Shown here piece by piece: positions 33,899 to 42,426 of a DNA stretch of 64,000 bases. Source of the stretch: Bacteroidota bacterium (GTDB lineage: Bacteria; Bacteroidota; Bacteroidia; Cytophagales; Cyclobacteriaceae). The notes beneath the pieces are model-generated. The model did not search any database. It saw only the letters and a list, made by a program, of their open reading frames with translations, and was not told where the DNA came from. Position 1 is the stretch's first letter; each line of letters opens with the position of its first letter. Both the position numbers and the translations under genes were made by a program. The DNA lies in NCBI GenBank assembly GCA_023428695.1, contig JAEYWY010000021.1, positions 1-64,000 of the forward strand. The letters run 5' to 3'.

Positions 33899-36022
33899 AT
33901 GAACTCAACCAGTATTCGCTTTTGCCATCTGGCATGCCTGATTTGCACGCTGCTCTTCCAGCAATGCAGTTTGAATGAAACCACGACTTCTGAAAACCGC
34001 GAATGGCGCGATTACCTTGGTGGTCCCGACCGCAATCATTATTCAACGCTTACACAGATTACACCTGAAAACGTAAGCCGGTTAAAGCTGGCGTGGGAAT
34101 ATCACACCGGCGACAGCGGGCAAATACAATGCAATCCGCTGGTGATTGACGGTGTTCTTTACGGAATGACAGCCACGGTTCAGCCCTTTGCTGTAGATGC
34201 CGCAACGGGCAAAGAAATCTGGCGACTGCGCGATACAGGGGGTACCACCTGGTATGGTACGGCCCGAGGCGTTTCCTATTGGGAGAACGGCGACGACAAA
34301 CGCATCCTCTTTACGAGAGAAGAATGGCTATACGCATTAAACGCCACTACCGGTGAAGTGATCACTTCATTCGGGGAAAACGGAAGGGTAAGTCTTAAAA
34401 CCGGACTCGGTCCGACAGCTAAAGGGAAGTTTGTCATTTCAAACACACCGGGAACCGTATTTGAAGATCTCATCATCATGCCATTGCGCGTCGCGGAAGA
34501 ATATGACGCGGCATTCGGTCACATTCAGGCTTTCAACATCAGAACAGGTGAACTGGCCTGGGTTTTCAAAACGATACCCGGGCCGGGTGAAGAAGGGTAT
34601 GAAACGTGGCCTCCTGAAGCGCACAAGAACGTCGACGTTGGAGCTGCGAACAACTGGGCCGGAATGGCGGTCGATCATAAACGTGGCATTGTTTACGTCC
34701 CTACGGGATCTGCTGCCTTTGACTATTGGGGCGGTAAACGTCACGGTGACAACCTCTTTTCAAATTGTATGCTCGCCCTGGACGCTCGGACGGGTAAAAA
34801 GAACTGGCACTTTCAGCTTGTACATCACGACATTCTTGACCGTGACCCGCCGGCACCACCCAACCTTGTTACCGTGACGCGTGATGGCAAACAAATCGAC
34901 GCCGTGGCACAAGTCACAAAACACGGTTATGTCTTTCTGTTTGACCGCGAAACCGGAACGCCACTGTTTCCTATAGAAGAAAAACCCGTACCGCAGTCCG
35001 ACGTTCCCGGGGAAAGGACATCTGCAACGCAACCACTACCTGTCAAACCGCTGCCTTACGCAAGACAGACGCTTACGGAAGACGAAATCAATCCATATGC
35101 AAAAAACCGCGCCGAACTCATTGAAAAGTTCCGCAGGAGCCGTTTCGAAGGTCCGTTCACGCCACTGACTTCCGGCGGCTCAATCATATTCCCCGGACTT
35201 GACGGCGGCGCCGAATGGGGCGGTGCCGCAGTTGACCCTGACGGAATTATGTATGTAAACAGTTCGGAAATGGCGTGGCTGATCTCACTCAACAAAAAAG
35301 AATCGCGCAAACAACAATTAGCGCATCCCGGGGAGCAAGTCTACATGTCGGTGTGCGCGGCCTGTCACGGCACAGATCGTAAAGGCAACGCCGCCAGCGG
35401 ATTTCCAACACTGGTCGGCCTCGACAAAAAATTTGATCGCGATCACGTTCTCGGTATCATCACAAAAGGTCAGGGCATGATGCCGGCGTTCAGTCAGCTT
35501 TCTGAATCCGAGAAGCAATCCGTCGTTTCATTCCTTTACGGTGACAAGGTGGCCCAGGATAAGTCAGAAGTCGCGGGCGAATCATCGCCAGCGGATGACC
35601 TGTACGCCATTTCTGGTTTCACCAAGTTCCTGGATCAGGATGGTTATCCGGCAATTTCCCCACCATGGGGAACACTGAATGCAATCGACCTGAACACAGG
35701 TGAGTACGTCTGGAAAGTAGTTTACGGAACTTCGCCGGAGCTTGAAAAAAAAGGGATACCTCAGACTGGTTCGGAAAGCTATGGTGGTCCTGCGATTACA
35801 AAGAGCGGGGTGCTGTTCATCGCGGGCACGAGGGACGGGCTGTTTCGTGCTTACAATATGAAAACCGGAGAGCTGCTATGGCAGACAACGCTACCGGCGG
35901 CCGCATTTGCCACGCCCAGTGTCTATGAAGTCAGCGGTAAACAATACGTTGCAATTGCCTGCGGTGGGACAAAACTAGGCGCGAGGAAGGGTGAGAGTTA
36001 TGTGGCGTTTGCGTTGCCGTGA
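33899..36022 (+). CDS. PQQ-dependent quinoprotein dehydrogenase with inserted cytochrome c domain
   Basis: Periplasmic or outer-membrane-anchored oxidase of sugars or alcohols, 707 residues. The N-terminus ends LLFQQCSLN, a plausible lipoprotein signal. The eight-bladed propeller begins EWRDYLGGPDRNHYSTLTQI, the opening of the membrane glucose dehydrogenase branch, and shows DAATGKEIW and LDARTGKKNWHFQ blades. A cytochrome c module with haem motif CAACH lies about residues 475-555 (methionine ligand probably in GMMPAF) and interrupts the propeller before its last blades (LYVWK-type repeats resume after GTLNAIDLNTGEYVWK). Electrons would pass from PQQ to the haem within the chain. No pqq biosynthesis genes are in the window. 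Substrate unknown. Confidence 0.9.
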   Translation: MNSTSIRFCHLACLICTLLFQQCSLNETTTSENREWRDYLGGPDRNHYSTLTQITPENVSRLKLAWEYHTGDSGQIQCNPLVIDGVLYGMTATVQPFAVDAATGKEIWRLRDTGGTTWYGTARGVSYWENGDDKRILFTREEWLYALNATTGEVITSFGENGRVSLKTGLGPTAKGKFVISNTPGTVFEDLIIMPLRVAEEYDAAFGHIQAFNIRTGELAWVFKTIPGPGEEGYETWPPEAHKNVDVGAANNWAGMAVDHKRGIVYVPTGSAAFDYWGGKRHGDNLFSNCMLALDARTGKKNWHFQLVHHDILDRDPPAPPNLVTVTRDGKQIDAVAQVTKHGYVFLFDRETGTPLFPIEEKPVPQSDVPGERTSATQPLPVKPLPYARQTLTEDEINPYAKNRAELIEKFRRSRFEGPFTPLTSGGSIIFPGLDGGAEWGGAAVDPDGIMYVNSSEMAWLISLNKKESRKQQLAHPGEQVYMSVCAACHGTDRKGNAASGFPTLVGLDKKFDRDHVLGIITKGQGMMPAFSQLSESEKQSVVSFLYGDKVAQDKSEVAGESSPADDLYAISGFTKFLDQDGYPAISPPWGTLNAIDLNTGEYVWKVVYGTSPELEKKGIPQTGSESYGGPAITKSGVLFIAGTRDGLFRAYNMKTGELLWQTTLPAAAFATPSVYEVSGKQYVAIACGGTKLGARKGESYVAFALP

Positions 36023-36024
36023 TA

Positions 36025-36261
36025 CTATTTTTTCGAAGCTGGCTCCACACGGATAATTCTGACCGGGCACGTCGTTGCTGCCATTTGGGCTGCATCCCTT
36101 TCGTGGTCTCCTACAACCACACGATGAATCCCTTTCTTTGCTGACGATCCGATGAGAATGCTCTTGCCATCGACCCGCGAGATCTGCCAACGGTTGGGTG
36201 CGGCCTCGACACAGGCATTGCACCCGATGCATTTCTCCCGCTGCATCAATACCTGTATCAT
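36025..36261 (-). CDS. Small ferredoxin, single Fe-S cluster type
   Basis: A 78-residue soluble electron carrier. One cluster motif is visible: CIGCNACVEAAPNRW near the N-terminus and CPVRII near the C-terminus, the arrangement of single [4Fe-4S] or [3Fe-4S] ferredoxins. Its ATG overlaps the stop of the U32 gene (ATGA), so the two are translated together. It converges with the PQQ dehydrogenase gene, leaving two bases between the stops. It may supply electrons to, or help mature, the U32-family protein; that is inferred from the overlap. Confidence 0.9.
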   Translation of the reverse strand: MIQVLMQREKCIGCNACVEAAPNRWQISRVDGKSILIGSSAKKGIHRVVVGDHERDAAQMAATTCPVRIIRVEPASKK

Positions 36262-37505
36262 TCCTGGCTCACGATCTTGTACAACTTGTCACCTTCGCCT
36301 ACCGCCTCCGTTAGCGGCATCGAAAAACGATCACCTTTAGTGACACGATCCACAGGTGAACCCTGCACGCGAAGTTCGTCCACCTTTGTGCGAAGGACCC
36401 CTGTTCGTGGTCCGGTTATCAGGATTTCGTCACCCAGCCGCAGTGAATTTGTCTGTATCTCAAACTCGCCCACATTTATCCGATCAAAAAAACGAATACT
36501 CTTCCCGACAAAGATTTTTCGCTCTGTTGCTTTTGAACCATACGCGTCGGTCCACTCACCCATTTTCCGGCCGAGGTAATAGCCATCCCAGAAGCCACGA
36601 TTGAACACCGTCGACAGCTGACGGTTCCATTCCGAGATTTTTTCTTTTGTGTAACTTCCATTGGAAATAGCATCCACGGCCTCGCGATAACATTTTGTCG
36701 TCATGTACACGTAATCTGCCGGGCGCGCCCTTCCCTCAATCTTAAGTATGGATACTCCGGCATTAAGTATTTTGTCCAGGAAATCAATCGTGCATAAATC
36801 CTTTGCACTCATGATGTATTCGTTCTCGATCGCGTATTCAAATCCCTCCTCCTTATCGGTGACAATATACTCGCGACGGCAGTTCTGAACACATGCACCG
36901 CGATTCGCGGAAGCGTAATGCGTATGCAATGACAAATAACATTTTCCGGACACCGCCATACATAATGCCCCGTGCGCAAATACTTCCAGTCGGACCGGCT
37001 TCCCTGAAGGTCCAATGATGTTTTGTCTGATGACTTCTTTTGCTATTCGCTCAATCTGCGCCAGCGTAAGTTCCCGCGACAATACCACAACGTCGGCAAA
37101 GGCTGCGTAGAAGGCAACGGTTTCCACATTGGTGATGTTGACCTGTGTTGAAATATGCACTGGCATGCCGATTTGCTTTGCCCACGCGAGAGCAGCATGA
37201 TCACTGGCAATCACGGCAGCAACACCGTCGCTTTTAGCGCGCTCCAGTATTGCTTTCATAAGCCGGATGTCGTGATCATAAAGGATCGTATTCAGTGTGA
37301 GATATGCCTTCGCGTTTTTTTCAGAACACATTCCCACTACCTTCACTATGTCATCCAGTGTAAAATTGTTTGATGAGCGGGCCCGCATGTTGAGCTGCTC
37401 AACGCCAAAGTACACCGAGTCGGTACCTGCCTTCAGTGCTGCGGTCAGACTTTCAAACGATCCCGCCGGAGCCATGATTTCCGGCTTTAGCTGTCCTGTT
37501 GTCAT
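36258..37505 (-). CDS. U32 peptidase-family protein (TrhP/YegQ-like, tRNA hydroxylation)
   Basis: A 415-residue member of the U32 family. Family proteins are now known as TrhP (tRNA uridine-34 hydroxylation) and UbiU/UbiV (oxygen-independent quinone hydroxylation), with older collagenase-like names. The start at 37505 (MTTGQLKPEIMAPAGSFE) is an ATG; the longer frame begins with TTG. Seen: PEIMAPAGSFESLTAAL at the barrel start, EVFAHGALCMAVSGKCYLS with downstream RGACVQNCRREY, giving the four cysteines typical of the family, and a C-terminal beta domain. The ferredoxin overlapping its 3' end fits an Fe-S-dependent activity. TrhP is the most likely assignment by length. Confidence 0.82.
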   Translation of the reverse strand: MTTGQLKPEIMAPAGSFESLTAALKAGTDSVYFGVEQLNMRARSSNNFTLDDIVKVVGMCSEKNAKAYLTLNTILYDHDIRLMKAILERAKSDGVAAVIASDHAALAWAKQIGMPVHISTQVNITNVETVAFYAAFADVVVLSRELTLAQIERIAKEVIRQNIIGPSGKPVRLEVFAHGALCMAVSGKCYLSLHTHYASANRGACVQNCRREYIVTDKEEGFEYAIENEYIMSAKDLCTIDFLDKILNAGVSILKIEGRARPADYVYMTTKCYREAVDAISNGSYTKEKISEWNRQLSTVFNRGFWDGYYLGRKMGEWTDAYGSKATERKIFVGKSIRFFDRINVGEFEIQTNSLRLGDEILITGPRTGVLRTKVDELRVQGSPVDRVTKGDRFSMPLTEAVGEGDKLYKIVSQE

Positions 37506-37602
37506 CGATTGTGAACCAAAACGCAAGCAGACAAATCATTGCAAAAAAGACGATGATGTTTGTCAGTATCCGGAAAAAAAACCGGTGCGTTGTACGCTTC
37601 AC
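37453..37602 (-). CDS. Possible 49-residue single-membrane-segment protein (doubtful)
   Basis: A GTG-initiated frame upstream of and overlapping the U32 gene by 53 bases. Its translation has a basic start (VKRTTHRFFFRI) followed by one strongly hydrophobic segment (LTNIIVFFAMICLLAFWF) and a short polar tail, a typical small-membrane-protein layout with positive charges inside. There is no ATG and no clear ribosome-binding site, and the tail runs in a different frame from U32 DNA. It may be chance. Confidence 0.25.
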   Translation of the reverse strand: MKRTTHRFFFRILTNIIVFFAMICLLAFWFTIDDNRTAKAGNHGSGGIV

Positions 37603-37666
37603 CTGGCAGCACGAGAATTTTGTTAAATTGGAGTAGGCAAATCCGGCGGTCAGCGCCCTCGAACTT

Positions 37667-38287
37667 TTGAAAGCAAGCTTTAAGGATACGTTTTCGGAAA
37701 TATTGGTTGCGCGCAATATCCCGCATGAACGCATTGCACGGACATGGTCAATGATCGAAAAACGTTATGCAGAAAAGGGACGTCATTATCACACATTGAA
37801 ACACCTCGACCACATTATCGCTGAACTTCAACCTTGTCGTGAAAGCATTGTAAACTGGGAGGCAGTCGTACTTGCTACCGCGTATCATGATATAATCTAT
37901 AATGTACTCCGGCAGGACAATGAAGAAAAGAGTGCATCGTTTGCAGTAAAAGAACTTGCATCCATGGGTTGGGATGAACAGATGCAGGAAGCGTGCCGAA
38001 GGTTGATACTTGCAACATGTAAACATGAGTTCGCTGACAGTGACACAAACTTCTTCACCGATGCCGATCTCTCCATTCTCGGTTCTGACCCGGAAAGCTA
38101 CAGGATGTACACTGAGCAGGTTCGAAAAGAGTATGCGATCTTCCCGAACATCATTTATAAACCGGGACGACGGAAAGTCCTCGTCCATTTTCTTGGTATG
38201 ACTAATATTTTTAAAACGTCATTCTTTGCCGGCAAATATGAAGCAACGGCCCGGGCCAACCTCGAAAGAGAACTTACTTCGTTATGA
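37667..38287 (+). CDS. HD-domain metal-dependent phosphohydrolase-like protein
   Basis: A 206-residue cytoplasmic protein of the predicted HD phosphohydrolase group. Metal motifs: HYHTLKHLDHI (near 40), AYHDIIYN (HD pair near 72-73) and DADLSILG (near 132). Such proteins may act on nucleotides, but this subgroup is uncharacterised. The only in-frame start giving the full conserved N-terminus is TTG at 37667, because a TAG lies 33 bases upstream; the first ATG (37748 region) would lose the first helix. It is divergent from the U32 gene. Confidence 0.8.
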   Translation: MKASFKDTFSEILVARNIPHERIARTWSMIEKRYAEKGRHYHTLKHLDHIIAELQPCRESIVNWEAVVLATAYHDIIYNVLRQDNEEKSASFAVKELASMGWDEQMQEACRRLILATCKHEFADSDTNFFTDADLSILGSDPESYRMYTEQVRKEYAIFPNIIYKPGRRKVLVHFLGMTNIFKTSFFAGKYEATARANLERELTSL

Positions 38288-38362
38288 TGCGTGTCTTTTA
38301 TTACCTATCAGCATTAGAGACTCAGTTTGAATAGATCAATTCGTTAACTAAATCAAAATCCT

Positions 38363-38809
38363 ATGAAACGCCCATCAATTGTTATTCTCGCCTTGATTGT
38401 CGCAGCTTGTGCGTCAACAAAAACTAATTCATCCACTGGTCACACTCGTACCCGGCCCGTCACTATGCTTACAGGCAACACGTACCTGCTAACAGAAGTC
38501 ACTCAGGATCGAACCTATGGTTATGAGAAAAATAATCCGGTTAAGGTCGGGTCCGAAGATGGAGGTGGTCCGTTGAATGAACGTCGTTTTATGAATGCTC
38601 TGCTCGGGCCCAATGGTGAAGAAGTGTGGTACACCCGCGCGGGTAGCTGCTGTCAATTCAAAACACCAAATGGCTTGTTCGGCGATGCCGGGCTTCTGGA
38701 CATTTACCGCGTGACATGGCAGGGAAGCAAAGACACGCTGAACATTTACATCAACATGTACGACAAAGGGGATCTCTACATTCCTGTAGGATTCACGGCA
38801 CGTCGTTAG
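38363..38809 (+). CDS. Small putative lipoprotein of a Bacteroidota-type family
   Basis: A 148-residue exported protein with signal ending LIVAACAST (lipid cysteine near residue 17). The mature part contains NTYLLTEVTQDRTYGYEKNNPVKVG and NERRFMNALLGPNGE, wording I associate with a small family in Bacteroidota that databases sometimes label, without support, as a KDO8P synthase relative. No aldolase barrel could fit this length. The two adjacent cysteines in GSCCQF may form disulfides. Function unknown. Confidence 0.75.
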   Translation: MKRPSIVILALIVAACASTKTNSSTGHTRTRPVTMLTGNTYLLTEVTQDRTYGYEKNNPVKVGSEDGGGPLNERRFMNALLGPNGEEVWYTRAGSCCQFKTPNGLFGDAGLLDIYRVTWQGSKDTLNIYINMYDKGDLYIPVGFTARR

Positions 38810-38818
38810 CGAGACTAA

Positions 38819-39298
38819 TCAATCATCGTCTTCATCTTCGACGAACAGGCCCCAGCCATCGCCGCAGGCAGTCGAGCTGTCAAACGATTTTACCCATTCT
38901 TTGAAGAGGAGTCGGAAGGCTTCGATTTCTTTCCGTAAAAGCAGGAGGTATTCTTCAGGAAGTATGCCTTCGAAAATCAATGATGCGGACTGAGCCATCA
39001 GACTTCGCGCATGGAGTTTAATGAGCGTCGCATTCTCCATCTTTATCATGTAGTCGTCAACGGCTTCGGCACCGGCAATCTTTGCAGGCAGTACGATTGA
39101 GTTTTCGATCATCATGTTGCTGTGAATCATTTTGACTTGCTCATCATCGATGGAATCAACGATGCGTCTGGTGAGTTCACATATTTCTTCAGCCTTCTGG
39201 AAAATTGGAAGTGCTTCAACCCGTCTGCGCTCTTTTTCGGGATCGAAGTCATCGTCATCCTCATGAAAGTCTTCCGGATCGTCGTCATCGTCCCACAT
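38819..39298 (-). CDS. Acidic hypothetical protein with Asp/Glu-rich ends
   Basis: A 159-residue cytoplasmic protein. The first ~23 residues are almost entirely acidic (MWDDDDDPEDFHEDDDDFDP) and the last seven are EDEDDD-like, flanking a helical core (about 27-150; AEEICELTRRIVDSID, then LHARSLMAQSASLIFEGILPEEYLLLLRKEIEAF). No signal, membrane segment or catalytic motif is seen. It lies 35 bases downstream of the HerA-like ATPase gene on the same strand, so the two may be cotranscribed. The ends resemble DNA-mimic or histone-like binding tails, but that is speculation. Confidence 0.75.
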   Translation of the reverse strand: MWDDDDDPEDFHEDDDDFDPEKERRRVEALPIFQKAEEICELTRRIVDSIDDEQVKMIHSNMMIENSIVLPAKIAGAEAVDDYMIKMENATLIKLHARSLMAQSASLIFEGILPEEYLLLLRKEIEAFRLLFKEWVKSFDSSTACGDGWGLFVEDEDDD

Positions 39299-39333
39299 AC
39301 CGCAAGTAGTTTAAGCGTGCACAAAAATATCAG

Positions 39334-40872
39334 CTATCCAAATATACCGCCTTTCCGACGGGTTGACCGGCGAGGGGCCGTACCAAACAACATTCCAAAC
39401 ACACCTCTTACCAATTCACGGCCCACCTGTTTCGCAACAGTGGATTGCATGACCGTCTCGATCGTTGATTTTTCAGCGCGTTTCGGTCGGCCGTTGGCGG
39501 TGCCGGAGCCATCCTGTTGTTCGCGTTCCATACGCGCACTCAGTATTTCGAACGCACTCTCGGGATCAACGGCTTTGAAATATTTTTTGTAGCCGTCGCC
39601 GTTTTTCAATACCCTTTCGTACTCCTGCTCATCAAGCGGTCCCATGAACGAAGCCGGGGGTGCGAGGTGCGTTACTACCGTTTCGGTAGGAATTCCTTTT
39701 TCGTTAAGAACAGTAATGAACGCCTGCCCTGTACCAAGTTGCGTGAATTGCTTTTCCATTTGATAGAACTCGGAATGTGGAAAAGTCTTTATCGTTTCAC
39801 GCAGTGCTTTAACATCGTTAGGCGTGAACGCACGAATAACGTGATGCACGCGGTTACCGAGTTGCGACAACACATTTGCCGGAACATCCTGCGTCAACTG
39901 TGTGCAGAAGAAAACGCCAACGCCTTTCGAGCGGATGAGACGGATGATTTGATCAATCTGATCAAGGAACACTTTCGGCGCGTCTTTAAAAAGCAAATGT
40001 GCTTCGTCGAGGAAAAAGATCAACTTCGGGCGATCAAGGTCGCCGGCCTCGGGTAGTTGCTGATAAAGTTCAGCAAGCAATGCCAGCATAAATGTCGAGA
40101 AGATCGCAGGTTGATGCTGGATGTCGGATACGTTGAGCAGACTGATCGAACCTTTCCCGTCAACCTTTTGCATCAGGTCGTCGATATCGAATGAAGGTTC
40201 ACCAAAGATGTGATGAACACCCTGTTGTTCCAGCGCGACAATCTTGCGAAGGATAGTACCTGATGATGCGGACGAAATCTTTCCGTAATCCTCTTTGATC
40301 TCTGCCGCGCCGGGTCCTTCAGTGAGGTAATTCAAGACCTTCTTCAGATCACCGAAGTCGACTATGGGAAGATTCTTATCGTCAGCATATTTGAAGATCA
40401 GGTTCAGGACACCCGTTTGAGTATCGTTCAACTCAAGAATTTTGCTCAGCAAGATGGGGCCAAATTCGGTGACGGTCGCGCGCATTTGTGCACCGAGTTT
40501 TCCGGAAAGGCTGTACAACTCAACCGGAAATTCTGATGGCGAGTATGTGTGTCCGATAGCTGTGGCGCGTTCAGTGATCTTTTCGTTGGGTACCGCGGCC
40601 GTAGCCATTCCCGACAGATCGCCTTTCATATCAGGCATGAACACAGGTACACCGGCATTCGACAACTGTTCTGCCATCAGCTGAAGCGTTCGTGTTTTCC
40701 CAGATCCCGTAGCTCCCGTTACGAGTCCGTGACGGTTCATCATCCGAAGCGGGAGTTGCACCTTTGCATCGGAGATAATCTCACCTTCGAACACGCCAGC
40801 ACCCAGGAACATCGCAGGTAACCCGGTCGTGTACGATTTGATAATCGCTTCAGTAAATTTCTCTTTCGACAT
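39334..40872 (-). CDS. HerA/DUF853-type P-loop ATPase (helicase-like)
   Basis: A 512-residue cytoplasmic ATPase of the DUF853 branch of the HerA/FtsK superfamily, thought to be a DNA translocase or helicase. Seen: Walker A GATGSGKTRTLQ (about 50-58), MPDMKGDLSG, Walker B FFLDEAHLLF (about 288-297), CTQLTQDVPANVLSQLGNRV as sensor region, and a basic C-terminal tail ending RRSTRRKGGIFG. Length is normal. No NurA nuclease gene is nearby, so the HerA-NurA pairing of archaea is not supported. Confidence 0.92.
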   Translation of the reverse strand: MSKEKFTEAIIKSYTTGLPAMFLGAGVFEGEIISDAKVQLPLRMMNRHGLVTGATGSGKTRTLQLMAEQLSNAGVPVFMPDMKGDLSGMATAAVPNEKITERATAIGHTYSPSEFPVELYSLSGKLGAQMRATVTEFGPILLSKILELNDTQTGVLNLIFKYADDKNLPIVDFGDLKKVLNYLTEGPGAAEIKEDYGKISSASSGTILRKIVALEQQGVHHIFGEPSFDIDDLMQKVDGKGSISLLNVSDIQHQPAIFSTFMLALLAELYQQLPEAGDLDRPKLIFFLDEAHLLFKDAPKVFLDQIDQIIRLIRSKGVGVFFCTQLTQDVPANVLSQLGNRVHHVIRAFTPNDVKALRETIKTFPHSEFYQMEKQFTQLGTGQAFITVLNEKGIPTETVVTHLAPPASFMGPLDEQEYERVLKNGDGYKKYFKAVDPESAFEILSARMEREQQDGSGTANGRPKRAEKSTIETVMQSTVAKQVGRELVRGVFGMLFGTAPRRSTRRKGGIFG

Positions 40873-40908
40873 GTTACTAAATAGAACCTGAACGGTTGCT
40901 GATCTTTC

Positions 40909-41817
40909 TTATTCTTCCTTGTAGTTCTGGAAGGTGTAGGCAATTCCAAATGAGAACACCTGACTTAACTGCACGTCGTCATCCTGATCGAGGTCGTACA
41001 GCATGATTCCACCCAGACCGATGTTTACAAATCTTCCGGCTTTCACAGAAAGCATGAGGTCGAGCCTGTGATCGATTGTCTTGGCCTCAAGGGTTTCATA
41101 ATTCGCATACATCATGTATCGCCACTTGAGGTTCACGTTCGTAGCAATATCCTTGTTGAAGTCGGCCATCAATTGAAAGGCGAGCCATTCCCACCGCGTT
41201 GTGTTCGGCGGTTTCACACCATACGGTTCCGGCCCGACGGTCTCGATAAAACGCACAGGATCTTTGACATAAGTAACGCGTGGTGCAAAGGGAGAAACGC
41301 GGAGTGAGAAATACGTATTCGGTTTGTACTCAAGACCCCAGGCTGAGGTGATAAACAACGGAGCCAGGGCATCAGAGATCAGATTCGCAGTCTCGACTCC
41401 GTTCACGTCCTTTTCATAATTGTACCCTTTTGAAAACTGTGTCAGAAAATTCAGGGACGTAAAGAGGTTCCACTTATCGTTGAGTTTGTGGCCGTACTTT
41501 GTGTCGAGGTAAATCCTGTCGATATTTTTCCTGTAGCCCTGACCGGAGTTACGGACAAATCCATAGAGGAGATCAATCTCATTATCCCACGTGCTTTTGC
41601 CTTTAGCATAGTTTGCCTTGTAGTTGAGGAGAGCATTAAGGCCGATCGAATTGATGCCGCCGGCTTTCCAGTTTGAAGAGAAGGAGGCCTGGTTGAAATT
41701 GAGATTGGCAACGAACTTCTTCTTCCAGTTAGAAAGCGAATCAACCCTGACAATCTGAGCCTGCGTAGTGTGAAGCAGGGCGACCAGGGCAAGGAGAGTT
41801 AAAACTTTTCTTTTCAC
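40909..41817 (-). CDS. DUF3078 family exported protein
   Basis: A 302-residue protein, probably an outer-membrane beta-barrel, of the DUF3078 family common in Bacteroidota. Signal peptide about 1-20 (TTQAQ). The core shows alternating hydrophobic and aromatic strands: FNQASFSSNWKAGGINSIGLNALLNY is the family hallmark, then TWDNEIDLLYGFVRN and NLKWRYMMYANYETL. Translation starts with GTG; no in-frame ATG is available upstream. No function is known. It is 36 bases upstream of the HerA-like gene. Confidence 0.85.
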   Translation of the reverse strand: MKRKVLTLLALVALLHTTQAQIVRVDSLSNWKKKFVANLNFNQASFSSNWKAGGINSIGLNALLNYKANYAKGKSTWDNEIDLLYGFVRNSGQGYRKNIDRIYLDTKYGHKLNDKWNLFTSLNFLTQFSKGYNYEKDVNGVETANLISDALAPLFITSAWGLEYKPNTYFSLRVSPFAPRVTYVKDPVRFIETVGPEPYGVKPPNTTRWEWLAFQLMADFNKDIATNVNLKWRYMMYANYETLEAKTIDHRLDLMLSVKAGRFVNIGLGGIMLYDLDQDDDVQLSQVFSFGIAYTFQNYKEE

Positions 41818-41869
41818 GTCAAAACCATTTGTTTTGACGAATATCGAATAAAGCCGCGGATGTAAAAAA

Positions 41870-42283
41870 TCAGAGATTATTTAATTTGATCTCATCGAGT
41901 GCCACTTCTGTCAGCGGCTTGGTGATGAACTTGATAACGTGATTGTTGTTCACAATTTTGTCAATGTCACGTTTGTTATCGGAACTGGAAAGGATGATCA
42001 CCTTACACTTGTTTCTGACCAGGTCGTTGAATTTCTCAAACTCGTAAAGGAAGACGAACCCATCAACGATCGGCATATTGATATCCAGAAAAATCAGGCT
42101 GGGGAGGTTGGGCTCGTTGTTCTGGTTTTCCCGAAGGTAATCCAGAGCCGCTTTACCCGATCCTTTTACTTCTACGCGTTTTGCAAATTTGGTTATCTCA
42201 ATGATCCGCTTGCTGATAAAATTATCAGTGTCGTTGTCGTCAACAAGCATGACGAGGTCGATGGCTTTCGTATCAGTTTGCAT
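41870..42283 (-). CDS. Single-domain response regulator (CheY-like receiver)
   Basis: A 137-residue stand-alone receiver domain. Seen: acidic pair VDDND (near 14), phosphoacceptor aspartate in FLDINMP (near 67), the switch serine in ILSSSDN (near 98) and the lysine in FITKPL (near 121). There is no output domain, so it would signal through a partner protein or pass phosphate on. No histidine kinase is in the window. An exact -7 box TATTTTTG lies about 45 bases upstream of the ATG. Confidence 0.95.
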   Translation of the reverse strand: MQTDTKAIDLVMLVDDNDTDNFISKRIIEITKFAKRVEVKGSGKAALDYLRENQNNEPNLPSLIFLDINMPIVDGFVFLYEFEKFNDLVRNKCKVIILSSSDNKRDIDKIVNNNHVIKFITKPLTEVALDEIKLNNL

Positions 42284-42327
42284 TAAAATTCAGTAAGTTC
42301 AACTACTCTAGTCGATTGCACCAACCA

Positions 42328-42335
42328 CAAAAATA
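42328..42335 (-). promoter_or_regulatory. -7-like box TATTTTTG upstream of the response regulator
   Basis: Minus-strand TATTTTTG matches TAnnTTTG exactly and ends 45 bases before the ATG at 42283. No TTTG is found at the -33 position. Confidence 0.35.
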
Positions 42336-42426
42336 TTCTTTTTTGTAATATCTGGTAGTAAGCCGGTCAATTTCACCCTATGAGCGTAATAAATTGCCGG
42401 AAATCGAATAAAATGGTTTGATTGGC

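Noticed and set aside
39517..40056. Plus-strand open frame of 179 codons opposite the HerA-like gene
   Set aside because: Antisense shadow of the ATPase domain including Walker B.
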